Positions 1 through 8,907 of a stretch of DNA of 58,861 nucleotides are shown here, one piece after another (the first letter of the stretch is position 1; every line of letters starts with the position of its first letter). Origin of the DNA: Bacteroidales bacterium (GTDB lineage Bacteria; Bacteroidota; Bacteroidia; Bacteroidales; Muribaculaceae); NCBI GenBank assembly GCA_019416425.1, contig DXXK01000062.1, positions 1 to 58,861 of the forward strand. Direction: 5' to 3'. The position numbers and the translations under genes were made by a program. The notes under the pieces are model-generated. The model saw nothing but the letters and a program-made list of their open reading frames with translations, ran no database searches and was not told the DNA's origin.

Positions 1-684
1 GTCCAGCAGCTTGAACCCGACCGAAGGACGTTCGGAGCGCATTATCTTGGCCAGCTCGTCGTTGATGCGCTCGCGGGTTATGATCTTAAGACGGTCGGCA
101 TTGCGGGTGATGGCCTCCAAAGTCTCCGGCAGAATCCCGAAATTCAGCTGCGTGGCGAACCTGACGGCCCGCATCATGCGCAGCGGGTCGTCGCTGAAGG
201 TTATGTCCGGATCCAGCGGAGTGCGGATGATTTTCCGGGCCAGGTCAGCCAGTCCGCCGAACGGATCCACCAGCTCGCCGAACCGGTCGTGGTTCAGGCA
301 GATGGCCATGGCGTTGATGGTGAAGTCGCGGCGGTTCTGGTCGTCGGTCAGAGTGCCGTCCTCGACAATCGGGTTGCGGCTCTCGCGACGATACGACTCG
401 CGACGCGCGCCCACGAACTCCAATTCCAGGTTGTGACGTTTCACCTGAGCTGTTCCGTAGGTGGCATAGATGTTGCATGGAGTGTGCGGCCCAAAATCGC
501 GTGCCACAGCCTGCGCCAGCTCGATGCCGGAGCCGACGGTCACGAAATCGATGTCGTGGCTGGTGCGGTTCAGGAAAATGTCGCGCACATAGCCGCCGAC
601 CACATATACCTCGCGGCCCATGGCGTCCGCCACACGGCCGATACGTCGAAAGACGGGATTCTTTAAGTCGTCTGTTAGGTTCAT
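1..684 (-). CDS. cca: CCA-adding enzyme / poly(A) polymerase family nucleotidyltransferase (3' part missing)
   Basis: The frame is open from an ATG at 684 to the window edge, giving 228 N-terminal residues; the rest lies outside. It shows the class II nucleotidyltransferase head: GGYVRD at residues 30-35, the metal-binding DID at 44-46, and the RRDFTINAMA motif near residue 118, followed by a LVDPFGG segment and the RFATQLNF region of the neck domain. Family members add or repair the CCA end of tRNA in the cytoplasm, and many bacterial ones carry a C-terminal HD domain that cannot be seen here. It lies 78 bases after the M24 peptidase on the same strand and may be co-transcribed with it. A poly(A) polymerase is the alternative, because the two activities are not separable from this part. 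Confidence 0.88.
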   Translation of the reverse strand, partial: MNLTDDLKNPVFRRIGRVADAMGREVYVVGGYVRDIFLNRTSHDIDFVTVGSGIELAQAVARDFGPHTPCNIYATYGTAQVKRHNLELEFVGARRESYRRESRNPIVEDGTLTDDQNRRDFTINAMAICLNHDRFGELVDPFGGLADLARKIIRTPLDPDITFSDDPLRMMRAVRFATQLNFGILPETLEAITRNADRLKIITRERINDELAKIMRSERPSVGFKLLD

Positions 685-762
685 TTATCAGTCTTGGGTC
701 GGTCCGGGCAGGCAACCGCCCGAACCGTATTACAGTTATCTAAGCTTGATTCCGTTTTCTGG

Positions 763-1950
763 TTATAGATCCTTGAGCTGCTCGTCCAGCATGGTCAGGT
801 TCTCCAGGCCGTCGTCCGTTACGAGGTAGGTGTTCTCCACGCCCACGGCACCGACCTCCGGAATGACGAACTTCGGCTCCAGGGCTATGGTCATGTTCTT
901 CAGCAACGGCTCGTCGTTGCGCTCCATCACCACGGGGAGCTCGTTCAGCTCGATACCCACGCCGTGGCCGATGAACGGCACCTTATGGTTGTGACCCATG
1001 AAGTAGCTCTTCAGACCCGCTTCCTCGGCAAGTCGTTCGGCACGCTTGTGCATGTCGCCGATGCGGATGCCCGGCTTGGAGAACTTTTCCAGATCCCTTA
1101 GGATCTCGATCGAGCACCGGTGTGCGCGCTGTGTCAGTTCCGAGACATTGCTGCCGATGGACCAGCAGCGGGTCATGTCGGTCTGGTAGCCGTTGAAGCC
1201 GCCGTTCATGTCGACCATCACCACCATTCCCGGCTTCATTATCTCGCCGGACGCGCCGACGGGAAGCGAGGGGTCGGTACCGTTGCCCCCCATCGAGAAG
1301 TCGTAGGGACTCGGAGCGTCGGCGTTGGGACCTGACAGCACGGAACCCATGTTGAGCTGCATACGGGCGCCCGCGGCGCGCAGGAAACCAAGACAGCCGG
1401 CACGACGCAGCACGCGCTCGATCTCGATCTGGAACTCCAGATCCGTCATGTCCTCCTGATAGCAATGCTTGATCTGCGAATAGACGGCGGCCTGACGCAG
1501 GCCGTCCTGGCGCATCTTCTTGATCTCGAACGGAGTCTTGACCATGCGCGCATGACGCATCACCATGGAGCAGTCGCGGGCATCGGCTTCAGGGAACACC
1601 TTCTTGAGGCGTTCCACATCGCTGTAGAGCAGGTCTTGGAACTCCAGTCCGATACGCTTGGGCATATCGTAACCCTCCTGACGCAACGCGTCGGGAATCT
1701 GCTCCGGCTTGCGGACATACCGCACGCCCGGGAAGGCACTGCCGGACGGCGGCATCAGGAAGAACACCTCCTGACCGGTCAAGGGTATGTAGACATATCC
1801 ACGGTAAACGCCGCCGGTCAGGTAGTAGAGGTTGGTCGGCGCGGCGATGAGCATGGCGTCGAGCGAGGCCATGCCCATGTGGTATCTGACTTTGTCGAGC
1901 CGCAGCTCGAGCTCATCGTGATTCTCGGGATTCAGAAGCGTTAAGTCCAT
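763..1950 (-). CDS. M24 family metallopeptidase (Xaa-Pro aminopeptidase-like)
   Basis: This 395-residue protein has a creatinase-type N-terminal domain (about 1-140) and a pita-bread M24 catalytic domain. All five expected metal ligands are present: D247 in VDMNGG, D258 in QTDMTR, H329 in GHGVGIELNE, E358 in ALEPKFVIP and E372 in GVENTY. Such enzymes remove an N-terminal residue before proline, or cleave dipeptides with proline. There is no signal peptide, so it should act in the cytoplasm. Its ATG lies inside the end of gldH (38-base overlap), so it is probably translated from the same message. Substrate cannot be set from sequence: aminopeptidase P and prolidase share this fold. Confidence 0.88.
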   Translation of the reverse strand: MDLTLLNPENHDELELRLDKVRYHMGMASLDAMLIAAPTNLYYLTGGVYRGYVYIPLTGQEVFFLMPPSGSAFPGVRYVRKPEQIPDALRQEGYDMPKRIGLEFQDLLYSDVERLKKVFPEADARDCSMVMRHARMVKTPFEIKKMRQDGLRQAAVYSQIKHCYQEDMTDLEFQIEIERVLRRAGCLGFLRAAGARMQLNMGSVLSGPNADAPSPYDFSMGGNGTDPSLPVGASGEIMKPGMVVMVDMNGGFNGYQTDMTRCWSIGSNVSELTQRAHRCSIEILRDLEKFSKPGIRIGDMHKRAERLAEEAGLKSYFMGHNHKVPFIGHGVGIELNELPVVMERNDEPLLKNMTIALEPKFVIPEVGAVGVENTYLVTDDGLENLTMLDEQLKDL

Positions 1951-2437
1951 AATGACACATTTTTATGCCGACGCTCATCAAGCCACGCGAGGCTGATTTC
2001 GGACCCAAGGGCATGATGCATACCGACAGTCCGCGCGTCAGCGGAAGTTGTTTGGCTAACGATACAGTGGCTTCGCATATGCCGAACTTCCCGGGGCTCA
2101 GCGGCCGGCCGTCCGGCCTGAAGGTCCGAAGCACCAGGGTGTCTCTGCGGATCTCGCCGTTCTCGTCCTCGATGTCGCACAATACGGGGAAGTCGGCCAT
2201 CGGGGAATCGGAGCGGTAACGGACCAGCAGTTCCAGGGCCATCGGTTGCCCGAACCAAGTGGAATCGGCCGCTGTGGGATTGAAGCATTCCTGATGATAG
2301 GTCTGCCAACCGTCGGCGGGAATGTCGGCGTATTTCAGATAGAGCGTGTCGTTGACCTCGCGGCAAGCGCAAAGCGACAGCGCCACCGACACTGTCATCA
2401 TAAGGAAAACATTGCGGAAGCGCTTACGGTTCTTCAT
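1913..2437 (-). CDS. gldH: GldH-family gliding motility lipoprotein
   Basis: A 174-residue lipoprotein with a hydrophobic leader and a lipobox (LSLCAC, modified Cys at residue 25). The mature part has the GldH pattern: a short beta-rich domain that includes a FPVLCDIEDENGE segment and ends in MSVGIKM. GldH was defined in gliding Flavobacteriia but is kept in many non-gliding Bacteroidales, where its role is unclear; it should sit in the outer or inner membrane facing the periplasm. The start codon overlaps the stop of ricT by four bases (ATGA), and ricT-gldH adjacency is common in Bacteroidota, which supports the name. Neither motility nor type IX secretion can be claimed from this gene alone. 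Confidence 0.8.
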   Translation of the reverse strand: MKNRKRFRNVFLMMTVSVALSLCACREVNDTLYLKYADIPADGWQTYHQECFNPTAADSTWFGQPMALELLVRYRSDSPMADFPVLCDIEDENGEIRRDTLVLRTFRPDGRPLSPGKFGICEATVSLAKQLPLTRGLSVCIMPLGPKSASRGLMSVGIKMCHYGLNASESRESR

Positions 2438-3705
2438 TCCTGCGATTTTTTATCGCCGGGCTGAGGTTTCTTCTGGTCCGGCTGCGACTGGTTGTTTCGC
2501 TGGCGGTTCTGCCTGGGGCCCTGCTGTTTCTGGCCCTGGGGTTTCTGGCTGTTGGGCTGCCCCTGGGGTTTCTGGCCGTTCTGTTGCTTTTGCCCGTTGG
2601 TCTGCCCCTGCTGCTTCGGCTGCCTGCCCTGCTGGCCGCCGTTGGATTTCTTCTTCTTGCGGCGCTTGGACTTGTCGAAGCGTGTCAGGTCATCCTGCTC
2701 GGCCAGATCCACCACCTTCTTCTGCTCGCCCTCGGCCAGCTGGCCCTCGCTCAGCAGCGAGTCCGGCTTGACGCCCTGCTTGTTCAGGGCGATGATCTCG
2801 AAGGCACGTGCCGCCGATATGGTCACTAGATTTGCCGGAATCTTGCGGTCGGTGCTGTAGGTCAGCACATGCGCCAGGATGTCGGACTTGAACAGATAGT
2901 AGGTGTTGTCCTTGGTCTCCAGCTGGACATCCTTGCCTGGCAGCTGCTTCTGTGCCTCGGCGTAGACGCCCATCTCGAAGTTGAGGCAGCATTTCAGCTT
3001 GGCGCACTGTCCCGCCAGTTTCTGGGGATTCATGGATATGTCCTGGATACGTGCCGCGCCGGTTCCGACGGAATTGAACTTGGTCATCCACTGCGAGCAG
3101 CACAATGGACGTCCGCAGGGGCCGATGCCGCCGATGCGGCCGGCTTCCTGACGGGCGCCGATCTGGCGCATCTCCACTCGGACCTTGAACGTGTCGGCCA
3201 GCACGCGGATCAGCGTACGGAAGTCCACGCGCTCGTCGGCGATGTAGTAGAATATGGCCTTGGCGGCGTCCGCCTGGTATTCCACGTCGCCGATTTTCAT
3301 GTTCAGGCTCAGGTCCTCGGCTATCTTGCGCGAGCGGATCATGGTCTCGTGCTCGCGGCTGTGGGCCTCGTCGGCGCGTTCCATCTCCGCTTTTCCGGCG
3401 AACCGTAGGACATTCTTCAGGTCCTGGGTGTCCTTGATGCCGGCCTTGCGCATCTGCATCCGCACCAGACGTCCGGTCATGTTGACGCGGCCGATGTCGT
3501 AGCCCGGCTGGGACTCCACCACCACCATGTCGCCGATCTTCAGGTCCAGCGGCTCGGCGTTGATGTAGTAGCCCATGCGGGTGTTCTTGAAGGCCACCTC
3601 GACGATGTTGCAGTCGCTGTTGCCCGACACATCCTCCAGCCAGTTCGTGGCCTGGAGCTTGGAGCGCGGGCAGCCGCTGTCGAAAAATTTCCTGTTCTCA
3701 GGCAT
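2434..3705 (-). CDS. ricT: PSP1 / RicT (YaaT) family protein with basic low-complexity tail
   Basis: A 423-residue protein whose core (about 30-300) is the PSP1/RicT domain. Six cysteines lie in the conserved clusters PCGRPLCC (C197, C202, C203) and QCAKLKCC (C234, C239, C240). In Bacillus, RicT (YaaT) with RicA and RicF forms an Fe-S protein complex that helps RNase Y mature mRNAs. Here the gene follows rny with a 7-base gap, which fits a shared role in RNA processing. From about residue 345 the protein is a long K, Q, G, P and N-rich tail that looks disordered and positively charged, an extension seen in Bacteroidales members and possibly RNA-binding. The stop overlaps the gldH start. Confidence 0.85.
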   Translation of the reverse strand: MPENRKFFDSGCPRSKLQATNWLEDVSGNSDCNIVEVAFKNTRMGYYINAEPLDLKIGDMVVVESQPGYDIGRVNMTGRLVRMQMRKAGIKDTQDLKNVLRFAGKAEMERADEAHSREHETMIRSRKIAEDLSLNMKIGDVEYQADAAKAIFYYIADERVDFRTLIRVLADTFKVRVEMRQIGARQEAGRIGGIGPCGRPLCCSQWMTKFNSVGTGAARIQDISMNPQKLAGQCAKLKCCLNFEMGVYAEAQKQLPGKDVQLETKDNTYYLFKSDILAHVLTYSTDRKIPANLVTISAARAFEIIALNKQGVKPDSLLSEGQLAEGEQKKVVDLAEQDDLTRFDKSKRRKKKKSNGGQQGRQPKQQGQTNGQKQQNGQKPQGQPNSQKPQGQKQQGPRQNRQRNNQSQPDQKKPQPGDKKSQE

Positions 3706-3712
3706 GGCCGTG

Positions 3713-5260
3713 TTATTTTGCGAAGCTTACGGCACGCGTCTCGCGGATGACGGTGATCTTAACCTGACCAGGGTAGGTCAGCTCGTCCTGGATCTTCTTG
3801 GCGATCTCGGTGCTGAGCTTCTCGGTCTCCTCGTCGCTGATCTTGTCGGCGCCGACGATGACGCGGAGCTCGCGGCCGGCCTGGATGGCATAGGTCTTAA
3901 GCACGCCGGGGTATGAGAGGGCCAGCTGCTCCAGGTCGTTGAGGCGCTTGATGTATGCCTCGACAATCTCGCGGCGGGCACCGGGACGGGCGCCGGAGAT
4001 GGCGTCGCAGACCTGGACGATGGGTGCCAGCAGCGAGGTCTGCTCCACCTCGTCGTGGTGCGCGCCGATGGCGTTGCATATCTCGGGCTTCTCCTTGAAC
4101 TTCTCGGCTAACTTCATTCCCAGCAGAGCGTGCGGCAGCTCGGGCTCGTCATCGGGCACCTTGCCGATGTCGTGGAGCAGGCCGGCGCGCCGCGCCTTCT
4201 TGGGATTCAGGCCAAGCTCGCTGGCCATGACGGCGCACAGGTTGGCCGTCTCGCGGCTGTGCTGCAGCAGGTTCTGACCGTACGACGAGCGGTACTTCAT
4301 CTTGCCGACCATACGGATCAGTTCCGGGTGCAGCCCGTGGATACCGAGGTCGATCGTGGTGCGTTTGCCGGTCTCGATGATCTCCTCCTCCACCTGCTTG
4401 CGGACCTTGGCCACCACCTCCTCGATGCGTGCGGGATGGATACGGCCGTCGGTGACGAGCTGGTGCAGGGCCAGACGGGCTATCTCGCGGCGCACGGGGT
4501 CGAAGCCCGACAGGACGATTGCCTCGGGCGTGTCGTCCACGATGATCTCGATGCCGGTGGCGGCCTCCAGGGCGCGGATGTTGCGGCCCTCGCGGCCGAT
4601 GATGCGGCCCTTGATCTCGTCATTGTCGATGTGGAACACGGTCACGGAGTTCTCCACGGCCGTCTCGGTGGCCACGCGCTGGATGCTCTGGATCACGATG
4701 CGCTTGGCCTCCTTGTTGGCGGTCATCTTGGCATCGTCCATGATGTCGTTGATGTATCCGGCGGCGGCGGTCTTGGCCTCATCCTTGAGCGACTCGATCA
4801 GTTTCTCCTTGGCCTCGTCGGCGCTGATGCCGGCTATGCGCTGCAGCTCTTCCTGAGCCTGGCGGGTCAGGTGCTCCAGTTCCTCGCTGCGGCCTTCCAG
4901 CAGCTGCTCGCGGTTGTCCAGATTGTTCTTGAGCACATCCAGCTCGCGCTTGCGCTTGGCGTTCTCGGACTGCATCTGGTTCAGCTCGCGCTCGCGCTGC
5001 TTGGCACGCTGCTCCATGCTCTGGACCTTCTGGATCTTCTGCTGGGCCTGGCGCTCGGCCTCGGCCACGATGCGCATCTGCTCCTCCTTGGCCTGGAGCT
5101 GCGATTTCTCCTTGATTACTTCCGCCTGGCGTGTTGCCTCGTCAGTGATGCTGTTGGCACGGCTCCGGGCGTTCTTGCGGCTTATGACCACGGCTGCCAC
5201 GTATCCCGCGACAGCGGCCAGCACCGCTATTATTATCCATATTGCTGTTGATGGTTCCAT
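3713..5260 (-). CDS. rny: Ribonuclease Y
   Basis: The 515-residue protein has all parts of RNase Y in order. These are an N-terminal membrane anchor (about 6-27), a long charged coiled coil (30-180), a KH RNA-binding domain with GRIIGREGRNIRALE (about 218-232), and an HD domain with H334, the H363-D364 pair in LLHDIGK and a downstream GAHHDE. It is a membrane-bound endoribonuclease that starts mRNA turnover. Length matches the family (about 510-520). It sits between the candidate 6S-like RNA and ricT, and a ricT-gldH-M24 run follows with tiny gaps or overlaps, so these probably form one operon. Confidence 0.96.
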   Translation of the reverse strand: MEPSTAIWIIIAVLAAVAGYVAAVVISRKNARSRANSITDEATRQAEVIKEKSQLQAKEEQMRIVAEAERQAQQKIQKVQSMEQRAKQRERELNQMQSENAKRKRELDVLKNNLDNREQLLEGRSEELEHLTRQAQEELQRIAGISADEAKEKLIESLKDEAKTAAAGYINDIMDDAKMTANKEAKRIVIQSIQRVATETAVENSVTVFHIDNDEIKGRIIGREGRNIRALEAATGIEIIVDDTPEAIVLSGFDPVRREIARLALHQLVTDGRIHPARIEEVVAKVRKQVEEEIIETGKRTTIDLGIHGLHPELIRMVGKMKYRSSYGQNLLQHSRETANLCAVMASELGLNPKKARRAGLLHDIGKVPDDEPELPHALLGMKLAEKFKEKPEICNAIGAHHDEVEQTSLLAPIVQVCDAISGARPGARREIVEAYIKRLNDLEQLALSYPGVLKTYAIQAGRELRVIVGADKISDEETEKLSTEIAKKIQDELTYPGQVKITVIRETRAVSFAK

Positions 5261-5269
5261 TATTTAAAA

Positions 5270-5376
5270 TTTCATGGTGTTGTAATGTCGTTTAAAAGTA
5301 CCTGTGCGGGCCCCGAGGCCTGCGTATAGGCAACAGGACCGTGGCTTCCCGGAGGAAACCTTGGAACACCATGGAT
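5270..5376 (-). ncRNA. ssrS: Candidate 6S-like small RNA between zapA and rny
   Basis: Read on the minus strand, CATGGTGTT at 5373-5365 pairs perfectly with AACACCATG at 5281-5273, closing a structure of about 101 nt. Inside are a GGTTTCC/GGAAGCC hairpin with a TCCG loop and a CCTGT...ACAGG arm holding a GGCC-tcgg-GGCC hairpin. A long rod closed by its own 5' and 3' ends is the general shape of 6S RNA, the sigma-70 RNA polymerase regulator. In gammaproteobacteria ssrS also lies directly after zapA. The structure is seen directly; the 6S assignment is inference, and it could instead be an rny leader. It is shorter than the roughly 180-nt E. coli RNA. Confidence 0.5.
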
Positions 5377-5410
5377 AACGGATATGACGGAAACTACAGA
5401 AACGAGGCAC

Positions 5411-5716
5411 CTAAGAGACCGCGTCGGGTCCCGGCTTGTCGATGCCGTCCAGGAATTCGAGGCACTGCGCCACCTTGTCCTGGGCCTTGTTGTACCTGCG
5501 GGTCAGCTCCATGTAGAAGTTGGCGTACTGGTATGCCACCATTGCGAGTATCTCGCGGTCGGTGCGTTTTGTGAACTGGCGTCGCCAGGAGGTGTAGAGT
5601 TCTGCGACCTGCGCCTCCACGTCGCGGACGGAGTCCTGTTGGGAGAAAGGGACGGTTACCGGCAACTGGCATCCGCCTATATTGATTGTCATCTGTATCT
5701 TTTCCGTGTTGTCCAT
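5411..5716 (-). CDS. zapA: Cell division protein ZapA
   Basis: A 101-residue protein matching ZapA in size and layout: an N-terminal strand pair (MTINIGGCQLPVTVP), a short helix, then a long amphipathic helix with the LAMVAYQYANFYMELTRR stretch for dimer and tetramer formation. ZapA binds and bundles FtsZ at the division ring. It follows a coiled-coil protein of similar size by 42 bases and precedes the candidate 6S-like RNA and rny, the usual Bacteroidota arrangement. Sequence conservation in ZapA is low, so the call rests on size, helix pattern and neighbours together. Confidence 0.8.
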   Translation of the reverse strand: MDNTEKIQMTINIGGCQLPVTVPFSQQDSVRDVEAQVAELYTSWRRQFTKRTDREILAMVAYQYANFYMELTRRYNKAQDKVAQCLEFLDGIDKPGPDAVS

Positions 5717-5758
5717 CGCAGAGTACTGGTTTAGTTACACATATCTATCACAGCAGCT

Positions 5759-6052
5759 CTATTCCTTGAGCATTACAAGGCAACGGTCGATGTTGCGGAT
5801 CAATTGGGCGATATGGCGACGAGTATCCATCAGGACGTCAGGGTTGTCGGCGAGTTTGTAGCTGACCGCTAAGAACTCCGCATCCTTGAGAGCCCGGTCG
5901 CGCTCGGCGCGGGCTTCGCTGGCATCGCGGACCAGCTCAGCGTTCCGCAGTTCCAGCTCGCGGTTCCGGTCCTCCAAGGCCTTCATTCGGTCGGCCAGAG
6001 TGTGAAGCCGGGACTCCAGAATGTCCAGGTCTGACAATAGGGTCGTGGCCAT
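5759..6052 (-). CDS. Short coiled-coil protein upstream of zapA
   Basis: The best start is the ATG at 6052 (MATTLLSDLD), giving 97 residues; a TTG at 6061 in frame is less likely because it almost touches the promoter -7 box. Residues from about 8 to 60 form a continuous charged coiled coil rich in E, R, D and L (for example ALEDRNRELELRNAEL). No signal peptide or membrane segment is visible. A small coiled-coil protein next to ZapA suggests a division-ring role like that of ZapB, but no homology to ZapB can be claimed. It is the first gene of the zapA transcript. Confidence 0.72.
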   Translation of the reverse strand: MATTLLSDLDILESRLHTLADRMKALEDRNRELELRNAELVRDASEARAERDRALKDAEFLAVSYKLADNPDVLMDTRRHIAQLIRNIDRCLVMLKE

Positions 6053-6068
6053 TTCAACCAATTTTTTA

Positions 6069-6099
6069 CAAAATTACGAATTTTTTTTGTAAATCAAAA
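6069..6099 (-). promoter_or_regulatory. Promoter for the coiled-coil/zapA transcript
   Basis: On the minus strand there is a -7 box TAATTTTG (6076-6069) with a TTTTG -33 element at 6099-6095, 18-19 bases upstream. This fits the Bacteroidota primary sigma consensus. It leaves a very short leader before the ATG at 6052. Confidence 0.55.
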
Positions 6100-6160
6100 G
6101 AAACGGAGCCGAAATTAGCGGAATGACGTCTAAACTGCGGTGCGAGCGGCCCTGCGGGCG

Positions 6161-8878
6161 TCAATACCACTGGATTCCGCTGCTGGACTGCGAGCGCTGG
6201 TCGTACTTCAGGTCCTTGAGCAGCGATGACTTGACGGCGATGTGGAAATTGTAGGATTTGTAGGGTCCTACGGGCACGAAGCTGGCCGACATGGTGAAGC
6301 AGTGGATGTCGCGGCTGATGGAGCAGTTCATGTAGGCGATCTTGTGCTGCTCGAAGTTATAGCTGGCCGAGAAGGAGAAGTTCCAGTTGGGCGTGGGGCG
6401 CACCGATCCGTTAATGGAAAGGTTCTGCATCCAGCGCCCCTTGTAGTCCAGTTTCTTGTAGTCATAGTCGCCGTAGCCGTAGCTGACGGAGTAGTTCAGC
6501 GACAGACTCCAGGGGAAGTTCCATTTGGCGTAGCCGTCCATGTCGCTGTTCTGTTCCTCATTCTGTTGGTTTCGCCGGCGCCGCGACATGCCTCCGTCCA
6601 CGAAACTGTCCTCCTCGGTCAGGCCGTCGTCATCCTCGTCCTCGTCGCCGGCCGGAACGTTGCCGGACTTCTTTTTACGCCTGAAGGTGTCGTTGTTCAA
6701 GGTGTAGGAGAAGCTGGTGGAGAACGACGAGAGTTTCAGCAGCCCCTGTCCACAGTTCCAGCGGAACTTGTTGACCTGCCGCACGGAGCCATTTGCGTCG
6801 GGACGGTAGACGTAGGGGTCCCAGGTGGTGTTGAAGTTCAGGTTGAAGTTCTTGATCAGACGCATCGTCACGTTGGCCTGCAACGGACTGAGCTTCAGGG
6901 AATCGGCGGCGAAGTTGTAGCTCTGCGACAGACTGAGGTTCTCAATCAGTGATATCTTCTTGTAGCCGGTGGAGTCCTGGTCGGACTTGACCTTCATTTC
7001 CAGGTTGTTGGCCAGCGACCATGAGACGGAACTGCTCATGCCTCGACCAGGTACGCCGAAGATTCCGTGGCTGAAGTAGGAGTAGTCGCGGCGCGTCTGG
7101 TTACCGGCCTGGTCGGTCATGTAATAGTAGTTGTAGTACCCCCACATGGGCGAGCCGAAGTCCGGGGTGTAGTTGAAGCTGACGGTTGGTGTCAGCACGT
7201 GGCGCACCATCTGGATCTTGTCGCCCAGGAACTTGGCCGGTTTCCAGAATCCGTACAGCTTGGTGTCCAGGCTGACGCCGACGTTGAAGTCGAAAACGTT
7301 GTAGAAGCCGTATGTGGTGTCCTGGACCTCGCGCGAGGCCTGCGTGTCCCATTGCCGGCGGATCTTGCTGGTGTACATACGGTCGTTGAGCGACAGGTTA
7401 GGCGAGATGTGGACGTACTTGAAGATGTCGAACGTGGCGGAGATTGGGATGTAGTGCTTCATTCCGTTGCGCCAGTCCTTGATCAGGCTCTTCTTGAAGA
7501 ACTCGTTCTGCTGGGAGGTCAGTGAGTTCTGGAACTGGCCGGAGTACGACATCTTGATTTTCTCGTACCACTTCTCGCCTCCGCGCGACTTCTTGCGCTT
7601 GAACGGGGCCAGCTGAGACATGGTGACGGTCAGGTTGGGGAATGACACGGCCAGCGTGGAGTCCTGGCTACGCTGTGTGATGTTGGCTGTCGCCGACATG
7701 CTCCACTTGGTGCCGGGGAAGCGGTAGGTCAGGTTGACCGACGAGGACTTGGTGTTCTCGGTGAACGAGCTGTTGTAGTATGAGTTCAGGTCGTTTCGGG
7801 AGTAACCGGAGGTCGCGAAGTTGACCGATGCCGAGAACGACAGGTTCGGATTGGCCTTGGCGTCCTGCGAATGGCTCCAGATCACCTGGAAGTTGCGCAT
7901 CTTCTGATAGTCGGCCGTACCCTTGTCGCCGGTGACGGTCTGCAGGAATGAGACGTTGAAGGTTCCGCGGAACTTGTACCGCTTCACATAGCTGGAGTAG
8001 GCCGACAGCCCCCACGAGCCCTTGGTGTAGATCTCGCCGCGCAGGGCCAGGTCCACGTTGTCGTTGATGGCGAAGTAGTAACCACCGTCACGCAGGTAGA
8101 ATCCGCGGTTGTAGTCGTCGCCGAAGGTGGGGAACAGCACGCCCGACGAGTACTTCTCGCTGAAGGGGAAGTAACCGAACGGCAGGGCCAGCGGCAGCGG
8201 CACGCCCATCAGCACCATGTAGCCGGGTCCGGTAACCACATCCTTCTGCGGGCGCACCTTGGCCCGCGTCAGCTGGAAGTAGAAGTGGGGGTCGTCATGG
8301 TTCTCGCAGGTTGTGTACTTGCCGTTCTCCACGAAAAAGCTGCCGTCGTCCATACGCTTGGCCTGGCCGCCTGTCAGGTAACCGTCCTGCTGCTCGGTGA
8401 CGATTCCGGTTATGTAGCCGCGCTCGGACTTGAAATTGTAGCTCATGGTCTTGGATTCATACTCGCCGCTCTTGTCCTTGAAAACGGGCAGTCCGTCCAT
8501 GTTTCCGAGTGAGTCGGGGCGCCCGTTGGCATAGACGGTGTTGGAGTCCAGGTTCATTCGGATCTCGGCGGAGTTCAGCTTCAGGTCCTGGTAATCGACT
8601 GCGCTTTCGCCGTAGAGGTGGGCGGAGTTACCCTTGCTGATCACCATCGAGTCCTTGGCAGTGAAGTTAACGGGGGCCTTGATGTCGTTTGCGTCGCGGT
8701 TGATCTTGGTGAACCGGGTCTTCGCGGTGTCGAGTTCGAGCATCGTGGTATCGGGTATACCTGCGGGTATGGAGTCGTGAGTCGTCGGCATCCGGTCCGG
8801 CAACTCACTTCCAGCCTGCCGGGAGTAGCCGAATCCGGCCACAGCGGCTGCAAGTATGTAGAGCAAGATTTTCTTCAA
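6161..8878 (-). CDS. lptD: Putative LPS-assembly outer membrane protein LptD
   Basis: A 905-residue secreted protein with a signal peptide (about 1-22). The N-terminal third (about 60-190) is OstA/LptA-like, with repeated short strands (NSAHLYGESAVDYQ, YESKTMSYNFKSERG). The rest is a large beta-barrel rich in alternating aromatic strands and ends in W-Y. The ENGKYTTCENHDDPHFYF and PLALPFGYFPF segments are typical of Bacteroidota LptD-like proteins. LptD with LptE inserts lipopolysaccharide into the outer leaflet. An acidic linker (DEDEDDDGLTEEDS) interrupts the barrel late in the protein and is probably a loop. It is transcribed alone from a strong promoter. No lptE-like gene is next to it. 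Confidence 0.87.
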   Translation of the reverse strand: MKKILLYILAAAVAGFGYSRQAGSELPDRMPTTHDSIPAGIPDTTMLELDTAKTRFTKINRDANDIKAPVNFTAKDSMVISKGNSAHLYGESAVDYQDLKLNSAEIRMNLDSNTVYANGRPDSLGNMDGLPVFKDKSGEYESKTMSYNFKSERGYITGIVTEQQDGYLTGGQAKRMDDGSFFVENGKYTTCENHDDPHFYFQLTRAKVRPQKDVVTGPGYMVLMGVPLPLALPFGYFPFSEKYSSGVLFPTFGDDYNRGFYLRDGGYYFAINDNVDLALRGEIYTKGSWGLSAYSSYVKRYKFRGTFNVSFLQTVTGDKGTADYQKMRNFQVIWSHSQDAKANPNLSFSASVNFATSGYSRNDLNSYYNSSFTENTKSSSVNLTYRFPGTKWSMSATANITQRSQDSTLAVSFPNLTVTMSQLAPFKRKKSRGGEKWYEKIKMSYSGQFQNSLTSQQNEFFKKSLIKDWRNGMKHYIPISATFDIFKYVHISPNLSLNDRMYTSKIRRQWDTQASREVQDTTYGFYNVFDFNVGVSLDTKLYGFWKPAKFLGDKIQMVRHVLTPTVSFNYTPDFGSPMWGYYNYYYMTDQAGNQTRRDYSYFSHGIFGVPGRGMSSSVSWSLANNLEMKVKSDQDSTGYKKISLIENLSLSQSYNFAADSLKLSPLQANVTMRLIKNFNLNFNTTWDPYVYRPDANGSVRQVNKFRWNCGQGLLKLSSFSTSFSYTLNNDTFRRKKKSGNVPAGDEDEDDDGLTEEDSFVDGGMSRRRRNQQNEEQNSDMDGYAKWNFPWSLSLNYSVSYGYGDYDYKKLDYKGRWMQNLSINGSVRPTPNWNFSFSASYNFEQHKIAYMNCSISRDIHCFTMSASFVPVGPYKSYNFHIAVKSSLLKDLKYDQRSQSSSGIQWY

Positions 8879-8907
8879 TTCTGCTACTCAACGGGTAGTT
8901 CAAGATG

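Noticed and set aside
1913..2437. Gliding motility machinery
   Set aside because: Only GldH is present; it occurs in non-motile Bacteroidales, so motility is not inferred.
4130..5251. 373-codon plus-strand frame opposite rny
   Set aside because: Shadow of RNase Y codon use; leucine- and histidine-rich with no motifs and no promoter.
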